This document shows, one piece after another, positions 29,248-35,979 of a DNA stretch of 35,979 bases. The notes below the pieces were generated by a model. That model searched no databases and was not told the origin of the DNA. It was given only the letters and a program-made list of their open reading frames with translations. This DNA comes from Comamonadaceae bacterium (GTDB lineage Bacteria; Pseudomonadota; Gammaproteobacteria; Burkholderiales; Burkholderiaceae_C): the NCBI GenBank assembly GCA_007280205.1, contig QYPX01000033.1, positions 1 through 35,979 on the forward strand, read 5' to 3'. The position numbers were made by a program, and so were the translations under genes. The first letter of the stretch is position 1; each line of letters opens with the position of its first letter.

Positions 29248-30504
29248 TCAAATGTCGAACAGCAACCGCGCCGGATCTTCCAGCGCTTCTTTCATCGCCA
29301 CCAGACCCAGTACCGCTTCGCGGCCGTCGATGATGCGGTGGTCGTAGCTCATGGCCAGATAGTTGATGGGGCGCACCACGACTTGGCCGTTTTCCACTAC
29401 CGCACGGTCTTTGGTTGCGTGCACGCCCAGAATCGCCGACTGCGGTGGGTTGATGATGGGTGTGGACAGCATCGAGCCGAAGGTGCCGCCGTTGCTGATG
29501 GAGAAAGTGCCGCCCGTCATCTCCTCAATGCCGAGCTTGCCGTCGCGCGCCTTGGCACCGTACTCGGCGATCTTCTTTTCGATGTCGGCAAAACTCATCT
29601 GGTCCGCGTTGCGCAGAATCGGCACCACCAGACCTCGCGGCGATCCCACGGCAATGCCAATGTCGAAATAGCCGTGGTAGACGATGTCGTTGCCATCCAC
29701 CGAGGCGTTGAGCATCGGAAATTTTTTCAGGGCATGCACCGCTGCCTTGACGAAGAAGCTCATGAAGCCGATCTTCACACCGTGCTCCTTCTCGAACTTG
29801 TCCTGGAAGCGTTTGCGCATTTCCATCACGGGCGCCATATTGACTTCGTTGAAAGTCGTCAGGATGGCATTGGTCGATTGCGATTGCAGCAGGCGCTCGG
29901 CGACGCGTGCCCGCAGACGACTCATGGGCACGCGCTGTTCCGGGCGCTCACCCAGGAAGGGTGTCGTCACCGCCACCTGTGGCAGGAAATTCGCGGCTGG
30001 CTTGGCAGGCAGCGTCGGCGCCGCCACGGCCTTGGGCGCGGCGGCAGACGCCACAGCGGCCAGCACATCCCCCTTGGTGACGCGACCATCCTTGCCGCTG
30101 CCAGCGACCGAGCCAGCGCCAAGTTGATGATCCGCCATCAGCTTGGCTGCAGCAGGCATCGCGACGCCGGCCATGGCAGCGCTCGCCGGCACAGCCACTG
30201 ATGCTGTCGGTGCAGGGGGCGCTCCGACTGCCACTGAAGTCTGGGCAAGCGCACTGGCCTTACCTTCGGTGTCGATCCGCGCAATCAGTTGCTCGGCAGC
30301 GACCGTCGCCCCGTCCGCTGCCACCAGTTCCAGGATCACACCAGCCGCAGGGGCCGGCACCTCAAGCACCACCTTGTCAGTTTCGACTTCGATCAGGATC
30401 TCGTCGACGGAGACCGCATCACCAACCTTCTTCTTCCACTGCAGCAGGGTGGCTTCGGCCACCGATTCCGATAACTGCGGGACTTTCACTTCTACGATAG
30501 CCAT
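29248..30504 (-). CDS. odhB: 2-oxoglutarate dehydrogenase E2 (dihydrolipoyl succinyltransferase)
   Basis: E2 transfers the succinyl group from E1 to CoA. The 418-residue protein has one lipoyl domain (lipoylated Lys44 in [13 protein letters not shown]), an Ala/Pro-rich linker and a peripheral subunit-binding domain ([20 protein letters not shown]). The C-terminal catalytic domain carries the active-site [13 protein letters not shown]. The open frame continues upstream to 30870 inside odhA, but [20 protein letters not shown] is the standard N-terminus and GGAG precedes the ATG at 30504, so the longer form is rejected. It starts 52 bases after odhA. Confidence 0.97.
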   Translation of the reverse strand: MAIVEVKVPQLSESVAEATLLQWKKKVGDAVSVDEILIEVETDKVVLEVPAPAAGVILELVAADGATVAAEQLIARIDTEGKASALAQTSVAVGAPPAPTASVAVPASAAMAGVAMPAAAKLMADHQLGAGSVAGSGKDGRVTKGDVLAAVASAAAPKAVAAPTLPAKPAANFLPQVAVTTPFLGERPEQRVPMSRLRARVAERLLQSQSTNAILTTFNEVNMAPVMEMRKRFQDKFEKEHGVKIGFMSFFVKAAVHALKKFPMLNASVDGNDIVYHGYFDIGIAVGSPRGLVVPILRNADQMSFADIEKKIAEYGAKARDGKLGIEEMTGGTFSISNGGTFGSMLSTPIINPPQSAILGVHATKDRAVVENGQVVVRPINYLAMSYDHRIIDGREAVLGLVAMKEALEDPARLLFDI

Positions 30505-30556
30505 ATCAAATTCTCCGGATTTTGCGGGGCAGCTCTTCAGCTCTGCCCCCAACTGA

Positions 30557-33457
30557 TTACTTGGACAGGACAGCACCCTTGAGCTTGCCGAAGGCACCTT
30601 CGACCAGCGCCTTTTGCTGTTCCTGGTGCAAATGCGAATAACCAACCGCCGGTGAGGCGGAGGCGGCGCGGCCGGAGTAGCCCAGCTTCTGCCCATCTGC
30701 CATGTTTTCCAGGATGTAGTGCTGCACAAAGAACCAGGCCCCCTGGTTCTGCGGTTCGTCCTGGCACCACAGCAGTTCCCCGGCGTTGGGGTACTTCTTG
30801 AGTTCTGCAGCGAAAGCCTTGTGCGGAAACGGATAGAGCTGCTCGACCCGCAGGATCGCCACGTCGTCAATGCCCTTCTCGTCGCGCTTCTTGACGAGGT
30901 CGTAGTAAACCTTGCCGGAGCAGGCGACCACGCGCTTGACCTTGTCAGCCTTCTTGATGATTTCTTCCTTGCTTTCCGGAATCACAGTCTGAAAGCAGCC
31001 CTTGGTGAATTCCGAAAGAGGTGAGGCAGCGTCCTTGGCCCGCAGCAAGGACTTTGGCGTCAGGATGATGAGCGGCTTGCGCAGATTGCGAACCATCTGG
31101 CGACGCAGGATATGGAAAATCTGGCTAGCGGTTGTGGGTTGCACCACCTGCATATTGGTGTCCGCGCTGAGTTGCATGAAGCGCTCCAGGCGCGCCGAAC
31201 TGTGCTCCGGACCCTGCCCCTCGTAGCCGTGCGGCAGCATCAACGTGATACCGTTGACACGACCCCACTTGACTTCGCCGGAGGCAATGAACTGGTCAAT
31301 CACGACCTGGGCACCGTTGGCAAAGTCGCCAAACTGTGCCTCCCAGATCACCAGCGTGCTCGGGTCGTTGGAGGAGTAACCGTACTCAAAGCCGAGCACT
31401 GCCTCTTCCGACAAAATGGAGTCGATCACGACAAAGGGCGCCTGGCCATCGGCCACGTTTTGCAGTGGCGTATAGGTACCCTCGTCAAACTTTTCACGGT
31501 TCTGGTCGTGAATCACAGCGTGCCTGTGGGTGAAGGTGCCGCGCCCGCAGTCCTCACCACTCAGGCGAACCGGGTAGCCACCCGCCACCAACGAAGCGAA
31601 AGCCATGTGTTCGCCCATGCCCCAATCGACCGGAATTTCACCGCGACCCATGGCGGCGCGATCCGCATAGACCTTCTTCACCAATTGATGCGGCGTGATG
31701 GAGGGCGGCAGGGTCGTTAGCCGCTGGGCGAGACGCTTCCACTCGGCCGGCGGCAGCGCTGTGTCACCGGCATCGGTCCACTTCTTGCCGATGTAGGGGG
31801 TCCAGTCGACAGCGTATTTGCTCTTGAAATTCGTCAGCACCGGGTTAAAGGTGTTCTGGCCCGCGTCCAGCGCAGCGCGCGTGGCCTTCACCATGTCCTC
31901 GCCCAGCGTGGCCCCCAGGCCCTGCGCTGCGAGCCGCTCGGCGTACAACCTGCGTGTGCCCGGATGCTGCGCGATCTTCTTGTACATCAGCGGCTGGGTT
32001 AACGCCGGCGTGTCCTGCTCGTTGTGCCCGAGTTTGCGAAAGCACACGATGTCCACCACCACGTCTTTCTGGAACTCCATGCGGTACTGCAGCGCAATCT
32101 GTGTTGCCAGCACGACGGCCTCAGGGTCGTCGCCGTTGACGTGCAGCACCGGTGCCTTGATCATTTTTACAATGTCGGAGCAATAGATGGACGAGCGGGT
32201 ATCGCGCGGATCACTGGTGGTAAAGCCGATCTGGTTGTTGATCACGATATGCACCGTGCCGCCCGTGCAGTAGCCCCGTGTTTCGGCCAGCGCCAGCGTC
32301 TCCATCACCACGCCCTGACCCGCAAAAGCCGCATCTCCGTGCACCAGAATTGGCAACACCTGCAAGCCCCTGGGGTCGGAGCGACGGTCCATGCGGGCGC
32401 GCACGGACCCTTCCACGACCGGATTGACGATTTCAAGGTGCGAGGGGTTGAAAGCCAGGCTCAAATGCACCGGGCCACCCGGCGTGGCCACATCCGAGCT
32501 GAAGCCCTGGTGATATTTGACATCACCGCTGGACAAGTCTTCTGGCGCTGTGTGATCAAACTCGGCAAACAGATCGGCCGGCATCTTGCCCAAGGAGTTG
32601 ACCAGCACATTCAGTCGTCCGCGGTGCGCCATACCGATCACGATTTCCTGCAGACCGATCGTGCCGCCACCCTGAATCAACTCGTCCATCGAAGCGATGA
32701 AACTCTCGCCACCCTCCAGCGAGAAACGTTTCTGCCCGACGTACTTGGTATGCAAAAAGCGCTCCAGTCCTTCGGCCGCCGTCAGACGATCAAGGATGTG
32801 CTTCTTCTTTTCCGGACTGAAATCCGGTTTGGAGCGAATGCTCTCGAGCTTTTGCTGCCACCAGCGTTTCTGATTCTGGTCGGTGATGTACATGTACTCG
32901 GCACCGATGGTGCCGCAGTAGGTCTGACGCAGCGCGTTCATCAACTCGCGCAGACTCATCGTATCTTTGCCGAAGAAGGTGTTGCTGGTGTTGAACACGG
33001 CTTCCTGATCGGCGTCGCTGAAACCGTAGAACGCAGGATCGAGCTCAGGAATCTTGTCGCGCTCGGTCCGTTTCAAGGGGTCCAGATCGGCCCAGCGCGA
33101 GCCCACCGTTCGGTAGGCCGCAATCAACTGCTGTGCCGCAGTTCTCTTGCGCCCCATTTCGGCGTCACTGCTGGCCAACACGACCCGGGTTCCGCCATGC
33201 TTGGCACGATCGGCAAAGGCGTTGATGACGGGAAGGTGGGGCACATCCTTGCTGCTGCTGCCGTCCAGCGCGGGGACATGCTGCAAGGCGTCAAAATAGT
33301 CGCGCCAACTGTCGGTCACACTGCCCGGGTCGGCCAGATAGTTTTCGTACATTTCCTCAACGTACGGTGCGTTGCCGCCAAACAGATGGGTATTGGCCTG
33401 GTAGGCCTGATAAACCGACGAAGTCGGCCCTGTCCCTTGGGACCTGGTCTCAATCAT
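30557..33457 (-). CDS. odhA: 2-oxoglutarate dehydrogenase E1 (decarboxylating)
   Basis: E1 uses thiamine diphosphate to decarboxylate 2-oxoglutarate and to succinylate the E2 lipoyl group, a TCA cycle step. The 966-residue protein is slightly longer than E. coli SucA (933). It has the N-terminal E2-binding segment ([18 protein letters not shown]), the substrate region [18 protein letters not shown], and the cofactor region [20 protein letters not shown] with [39 protein letters not shown] is the conserved transketolase-like C-terminal part. A GGAGG and a purine-rich run precede the ATG. It is the first gene of the operon. Confidence 0.97.
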   Translation of the reverse strand: MIETRSQGTGPTSSVYQAYQANTHLFGGNAPYVEEMYENYLADPGSVTDSWRDYFDALQHVPALDGSSSKDVPHLPVINAFADRAKHGGTRVVLASSDAEMGRKRTAAQQLIAAYRTVGSRWADLDPLKRTERDKIPELDPAFYGFSDADQEAVFNTSNTFFGKDTMSLRELMNALRQTYCGTIGAEYMYITDQNQKRWWQQKLESIRSKPDFSPEKKKHILDRLTAAEGLERFLHTKYVGQKRFSLEGGESFIASMDELIQGGGTIGLQEIVIGMAHRGRLNVLVNSLGKMPADLFAEFDHTAPEDLSSGDVKYHQGFSSDVATPGGPVHLSLAFNPSHLEIVNPVVEGSVRARMDRRSDPRGLQVLPILVHGDAAFAGQGVVMETLALAETRGYCTGGTVHIVINNQIGFTTSDPRDTRSSIYCSDIVKMIKAPVLHVNGDDPEAVVLATQIALQYRMEFQKDVVVDIVCFRKLGHNEQDTPALTQPLMYKKIAQHPGTRRLYAERLAAQGLGATLGEDMVKATRAALDAGQNTFNPVLTNFKSKYAVDWTPYIGKKWTDAGDTALPPAEWKRLAQRLTTLPPSITPHQLVKKVYADRAAMGRGEIPVDWGMGEHMAFASLVAGGYPVRLSGEDCGRGTFTHRHAVIHDQNREKFDEGTYTPLQNVADGQAPFVVIDSILSEEAVLGFEYGYSSNDPSTLVIWEAQFGDFANGAQVVIDQFIASGEVKWGRVNGITLMLPHGYEGQGPEHSSARLERFMQLSADTNMQVVQPTTASQIFHILRRQMVRNLRKPLIILTPKSLLRAKDAASPLSEFTKGCFQTVIPESKEEIIKKADKVKRVVACSGKVYYDLVKKRDEKGIDDVAILRVEQLYPFPHKAFAAELKKYPNAGELLWCQDEPQNQGAWFFVQHYILENMADGQKLGYSGRAASASPAVGYSHLHQEQQKALVEGAFGKLKGAVLSK

Positions 33458-33659
33458 TTTCCGCTGACCTCCGTTTCCCTGCAGGAAACATTAGCTGGTT
33501 AAAGCTGCGTGTTGAATAACCTTCCGTGTTCCGGCTGCACCGGTCAACGGACGCGAAGGCGGCCCCAGTTCGGACCCGTCTTGGGGGGCGATTCTGCCAT
33601 CAAATGGAAAACCGCGCGCGCCGGCGGTACTTTCAAAGAGGGGCCACTGACACGAGCAA
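33458..33659. promoter_or_regulatory. Leader region of the odh operon and 3' side of the ligase gene
   Basis: This 202-base gap must hold the end of the ligase transcript and probably the odhA promoter. A 6-bp stem, GTTTCC/GGAAAC with a five-base loop, lies at 33473-33489. On the minus strand it ends directly before the GGAGG in front of odhA, so it could affect ribosome access. A CCCCA/TGGGG pair (33563-33567 with 33582-33586) is a weak stem without a T-run. I see no convincing sigma-70 promoter. Confidence 0.4.
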
Positions 33660-35273
33660 CTATTTCGGCTCCGTGATTTCCTTCAGTTTGAAACGCTGCA
33701 ACTTGCCGGTCTCGGTGCGCGGCAGCTGATCCACGAAGCTGATGACCCGTGGATACTTGTAGGGCGCCGCATTGTTCTTGACAAAGTCCTGTAGTTCCTT
33801 GATCAGGTGGGAATCCCCCGTCAGACCCGGCTTCAGGACCACAAACGCCTTCAGGACCTGGCCCCGATCCGCATCTGGAACGCCGATGACCCCACACTCG
33901 GCGACAGCCGGGTGCTCGAGCAGCACGGATTCAACCTCCGGGCCGGCAACGTTGTATCCCGAGGTAACGATGATGTCATCCACCCGCGCGTGGAAGTAGT
34001 AGTAGCCATCCGCATCGGTGTGATAGGTGTCGCCGGTGATGTTCCAGCCATTTCTCACATAGTCGGCTTGACGCTTGTCGGCCAGGTAGCGGCAGCCCGT
34101 TGGCCCCTTGAGAGCCAGCCAGCCTTCCTTGCCGGTTGGGACGGGGTTCATGTCCTTGTCAACCAGCATCGCCCGGTAGCCGGGCAGCGGCTTGCCAAGC
34201 GCGCCGACACGGTAATTGTCCGGGTCGGATGCAATGTAGATGTGGATGACCTCGGTACCACCGACACCATCATGGATCTGGATACCGGTAGCGGCGCGCC
34301 ACTGCTCACGCGTCGGCACCGGAAGCGCTTCGCCAGCGGAAACGCACTTCTTGAGTGACCTCAGGTCATGCTGTTTGACCAGTCCGGTCATTTGCCGGTA
34401 ACCGGTCGGCGAGGTGATGCAGATGGTGGCGTGGTACTTCTCCATGGCGGCGATCAACGCGTCCGGCGGTAACCTGGGCAGCAGCACAGTGCTGGCCCGA
34501 GCATGCATCGGGAAGCACAGGAGCCCACCCAGACCAAAGGTGAAGGCGAGCGGCGGCGTGCCGATGAAGATGTCATCGCGCTGGGGCTTCAGACAATGGC
34601 GCGGGAACACTTCGCACATGGCGAGGATGTCCCGATGAGCATGAATGCAGCCCTTGGGTACACCGGTGGTGCCGGAGGTGAAGGCAACCAGGGCTGGGTC
34701 TTCGGCAGCGGTATCGATGGCCTCGAACTCGTCAGACTTGCCAGCCAGACGCTGCCTGAACTCATCGGTGTCGTAGAGTTGCACATGTTTCAACTCGGGA
34801 CAGTCCGATCGGGCCAGATCCAGTTCCACCGCCAGTGAGGCTTCGCAAAACGCGTGACTGACATCGGCCAGATGCACGATCTGCTTGAGTTCCTTGGCGC
34901 GCAGCAAAGGCATCGTGCCCACAGCGACGCCACCTGCCTTCCAGATCGCCAGCCAGCCCGCTGCGAGCCAGGGAGAATTCATGCCGCGCAGCAGCACGCG
35001 GTTGCCCGGTTGTACGCCGAGATCCTCTGTCAGCAGGCGTGCCAGTCGATTGACCTGCTGCTGCAACTCCCGGTAGGTCCAGCGGAGCTCGCCGCTGATG
35101 ATGGCAACGCGCTCGCCGTCTCCCTCCGCCACCGCGCGATCCAGCAGCCATGCCGTGGCATTCATGCGCTGCGGGAACTGCAGCTCGGGCGTCTCAAAAA
35201 TGAACTCCGGCCACTGCTCTGGCGGCGGCATGCTGTCAAGAATGAAGCGATCAATGTGGGCACTTGTGGTCAT
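33660..35273 (-). CDS. AMP-forming acyl/aryl-CoA ligase, 2-aminobenzoate-CoA ligase-like
   Basis: A 537-residue ANL-superfamily adenylating enzyme. The AMP loop is TSGTTGVPKG (199-208), and IHDGVGGTEVIHIYI includes the adenine-binding region. GWNITGDTYHTDADGYYYF has the conserved aspartate, and the C-terminal PRTETGKLQRF carries the adenylation lysine (about 524). The N-terminus (PPPEQWPEFIFETPEL) and VPGNRVLLRG-like VQPGNRVLLRGMNSPWLAAG resemble 2-aminobenzoate- and benzoate-CoA ligases of anaerobic aromatic degradation. The true substrate may be any aromatic or alicyclic acid. It has a good GAGGG before its ATG and diverges from the VOC and ferredoxin genes, suggesting shared control. Confidence 0.82.
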   Translation of the reverse strand: MTTSAHIDRFILDSMPPPEQWPEFIFETPELQFPQRMNATAWLLDRAVAEGDGERVAIISGELRWTYRELQQQVNRLARLLTEDLGVQPGNRVLLRGMNSPWLAAGWLAIWKAGGVAVGTMPLLRAKELKQIVHLADVSHAFCEASLAVELDLARSDCPELKHVQLYDTDEFRQRLAGKSDEFEAIDTAAEDPALVAFTSGTTGVPKGCIHAHRDILAMCEVFPRHCLKPQRDDIFIGTPPLAFTFGLGGLLCFPMHARASTVLLPRLPPDALIAAMEKYHATICITSPTGYRQMTGLVKQHDLRSLKKCVSAGEALPVPTREQWRAATGIQIHDGVGGTEVIHIYIASDPDNYRVGALGKPLPGYRAMLVDKDMNPVPTGKEGWLALKGPTGCRYLADKRQADYVRNGWNITGDTYHTDADGYYYFHARVDDIIVTSGYNVAGPEVESVLLEHPAVAECGVIGVPDADRGQVLKAFVVLKPGLTGDSHLIKELQDFVKNNAAPYKYPRVISFVDQLPRTETGKLQRFKLKEITEPK

Positions 35274-35382
35274 GGTGTTCCCTCTGAATTACGTTCAACC
35301 ATAATATAGACCTAAATAGTTTACACCATGGTATACTTTTTTATCGACGATCCGGGCAACATGAACAACCGAGGAGCAAGGA
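35274..35382. promoter_or_regulatory. Divergent AT-rich control region with a palindrome
   Basis: Between the ligase and VOC starts are 109 bases, the central 60 of them strongly AT-rich. TATACT at 35332-35337 is a candidate -10 for the VOC gene, and ATAATA at 35301-35306 reads TATTAT on the minus strand, a candidate -10 for the ligase. Centred on CCATGG (35327-35332) is an imperfect palindrome at about 35323-35336, TACACCATGGTATA, paired at 12 of 14 bases. It overlaps the VOC-side -10 box, as an operator for a repressor would. No regulator gene is visible in the window. Confidence 0.5.
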
Positions 35383-35811
35383 ATGAAAGTCAACAAGATC
35401 GATCACATTTGCATCGCTGTGCGCAACCTCGACGAAGCACGGAGAATCTGGGAGCCGATCCTGGGCAAGAGCGCACCCGACGACGCCTACGTCGATGAAC
35501 CTGAAAAGATCCGGGTCGCGCGCTATTGGTTGGATGGGGTCGGTTTTGAACTGATGGAGTCGACAACACCGGAGGGGGATGTCGCCAAGTTCATCGAGAA
35601 GCGCGGCGAGGGCGTGATGCTGATCAGCTTCAATGTCAACAACACAGCGAAAGCGGTTGAAGAGATTCAGGCTTTGGGCTACCCGATGATCGGTGGCCTG
35701 CGCTCGTTTCGGGACTGTGAGTTCGCTTTCGTGCACCCGAAGAAGATGAACGGTGTGCTGCTCGAGGTAATCGACTACAAGTGGCGTGAGCTCGACGCCG
35801 CCAACGATTAG
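35383..35811 (+). CDS. VOC-superfamily protein, methylmalonyl-CoA epimerase-like
   Basis: A 142-residue protein of the glyoxalase/VOC fold. VNKIDHICIAVRNLDEARRI (His8) opens the first beta-alpha-beta-beta-beta unit. GFELMEST, AKFIEKRGEG and HPKKMNGVLLEVIDY (Glu128) match the methylmalonyl-CoA epimerase pattern. Where epimerases have GEGLHHIAF, this protein has GEGVMLISF (Val78, Met79, Leu80), so the usual metal-binding histidine is missing. It may have another CoA-ester isomerase or lyase role, or be non-catalytic. A GAGGAGCAAGGA run gives a strong ribosome-binding site. The ferredoxin gene starts nine bases after its end. An identity as a genuine methylmalonyl-CoA epimerase is doubtful. Confidence 0.82.
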   Translation: MKVNKIDHICIAVRNLDEARRIWEPILGKSAPDDAYVDEPEKIRVARYWLDGVGFELMESTTPEGDVAKFIEKRGEGVMLISFNVNNTAKAVEEIQALGYPMIGGLRSFRDCEFAFVHPKKMNGVLLEVIDYKWRELDAAND

Positions 35812-35819
35812 ACGCTGCC

Positions 35820-35979
35820 ATGGCTCCAGCGAAAAAGGTCAGGAAGCGCATCACCATCCATGCCAATAAGTGCATCGGCTGCAGGGCCTGCGAGCTCGCC
35901 TGTGCGGCGTTCCACGCCAAGCCGCGCTACAGCAGCATCAACCCGGCACGCTCGCGCATTCAGATCATCAAGGACCCGC
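35820..35979 (+). CDS. [4Fe-4S] ferredoxin-type protein, N-terminal part
   Basis: The ATG at 35820 starts a frame that stays open to the window end, giving 53 residues. The N-terminus is basic, followed by ANKCIGCRACELACAAFH, a complete CX2CX2CX3C cluster motif (Cys18, Cys21, Cys24, Cys28). More cluster motifs may follow outside the window. Such N-termini are found in electron-transfer subunits of the HycB/DmsB type, including small subunits that serve aldehyde ferredoxin oxidoreductase-family enzymes. This gene's partner is not visible. It follows the VOC gene by eight bases, so the two are surely cotranscribed. Confidence 0.8.
   Translation, partial: MAPAKKVRKRITIHANKCIGCRACELACAAFHAKPRYSSINPARSRIQIIKDP

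Noticed and set aside
28429-30201. A 590-codon plus-strand frame across the lpdA start, the intergenic repeat and odhB
   Set aside because: It runs antisense through two certain genes and the hairpin element, and no domain can be recognised.
30505-30870. N-terminal extension of odhB inside odhA
   Set aside because: The standard E2 N-terminus and a ribosome-binding site place the start at 30504; the extension is shadow sequence of odhA.
32024-33502. A 492-codon plus-strand frame opposite odhA
   Set aside because: Antisense to a certain gene, with His/Arg/Gln-rich composition typical of shadow frames.

Overview
The window is bacterial, GC-rich and densely coded. Gene order points to a betaproteobacterium of the order Burkholderiales, probably Comamonadaceae-like. 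This rests on recognised protein families and on two conserved neighbourhoods (hfq-hflX-hflK-hflC-DUF2065-hisZ-purA and odhA-odhB-lpdA-zapE), not on a database search. I saw no rRNA, tRNA, CRISPR array, transposase gene or prophage gene.

Layout. (1) 1-1.5 kb, plus strand: the 3' end of the tRNA 2-selenouridine synthase gene mnmH, joined by an ATGA overlap to a membrane-anchored strictosidine synthase/SMP-30-like beta-propeller gene. (2) 1.5-19.2 kb, minus strand: nineteen co-directional genes. In transcription order they are ndk, rlmN, pilW/pilF, rodZ-like, ispG, hisS, yfgM-like, bamB, der, hfq, hflX, hflK, hflC, DUF2065, hisZ, purA, a phosphoribosyltransferase, a cystathionine beta-lyase-like gene and a small lysine-rich protein. 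Many of these genes overlap or lie within about 20 bases of each other. (3) 19.2-22.4 kb, minus: rluB, scpB and rluD, with bamD diverging from rluD. (4) 22.4-27.4 kb: bamD (+) runs tail-to-tail into a DinG/YoaA helicase gene (-), which is followed by a DUF465 gene. A PP2C phosphatase gene (+) diverges from the DUF465 gene and runs tail-to-tail into zapE (-). (5) 27.4-33.5 kb, minus: the 2-oxoglutarate dehydrogenase operon odhA-odhB-lpdA, then zapE. The odhB-lpdA gap is about 460 bases and holds a nested inverted-repeat element resembling a REPIN or small non-autonomous element. (6) 33.5-36 kb: an acyl/aryl-CoA ligase gene resembling 2-aminobenzoate-CoA ligases (-) diverges, across an AT-rich region with a palindrome, from a VOC/methylmalonyl-CoA epimerase-like gene (+). 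A [4Fe-4S] ferredoxin-type gene follows and runs off the window.

How the genes work together. Most of the window is housekeeping: outer-membrane assembly (BamB, BamD), membrane proteolysis control (HflK, HflC), RNA modification and RNA-based regulation (MnmH, RlmN, RluB, RluD, Hfq), GTPases linked to ribosomes (Der, HflX), histidine, purine and isoprenoid synthesis, cell shape and division (RodZ, ScpB, ZapE) and the TCA cycle. The right end looks like the start of an accessory CoA-ester catabolic locus. The two most interesting items are the nested inverted repeat inside the odh operon and the divergent ligase / VOC / ferredoxin locus, whose VOC protein lacks the histidine pair expected of methylmalonyl-CoA epimerases. 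I found no clear evidence of a wholly new system.
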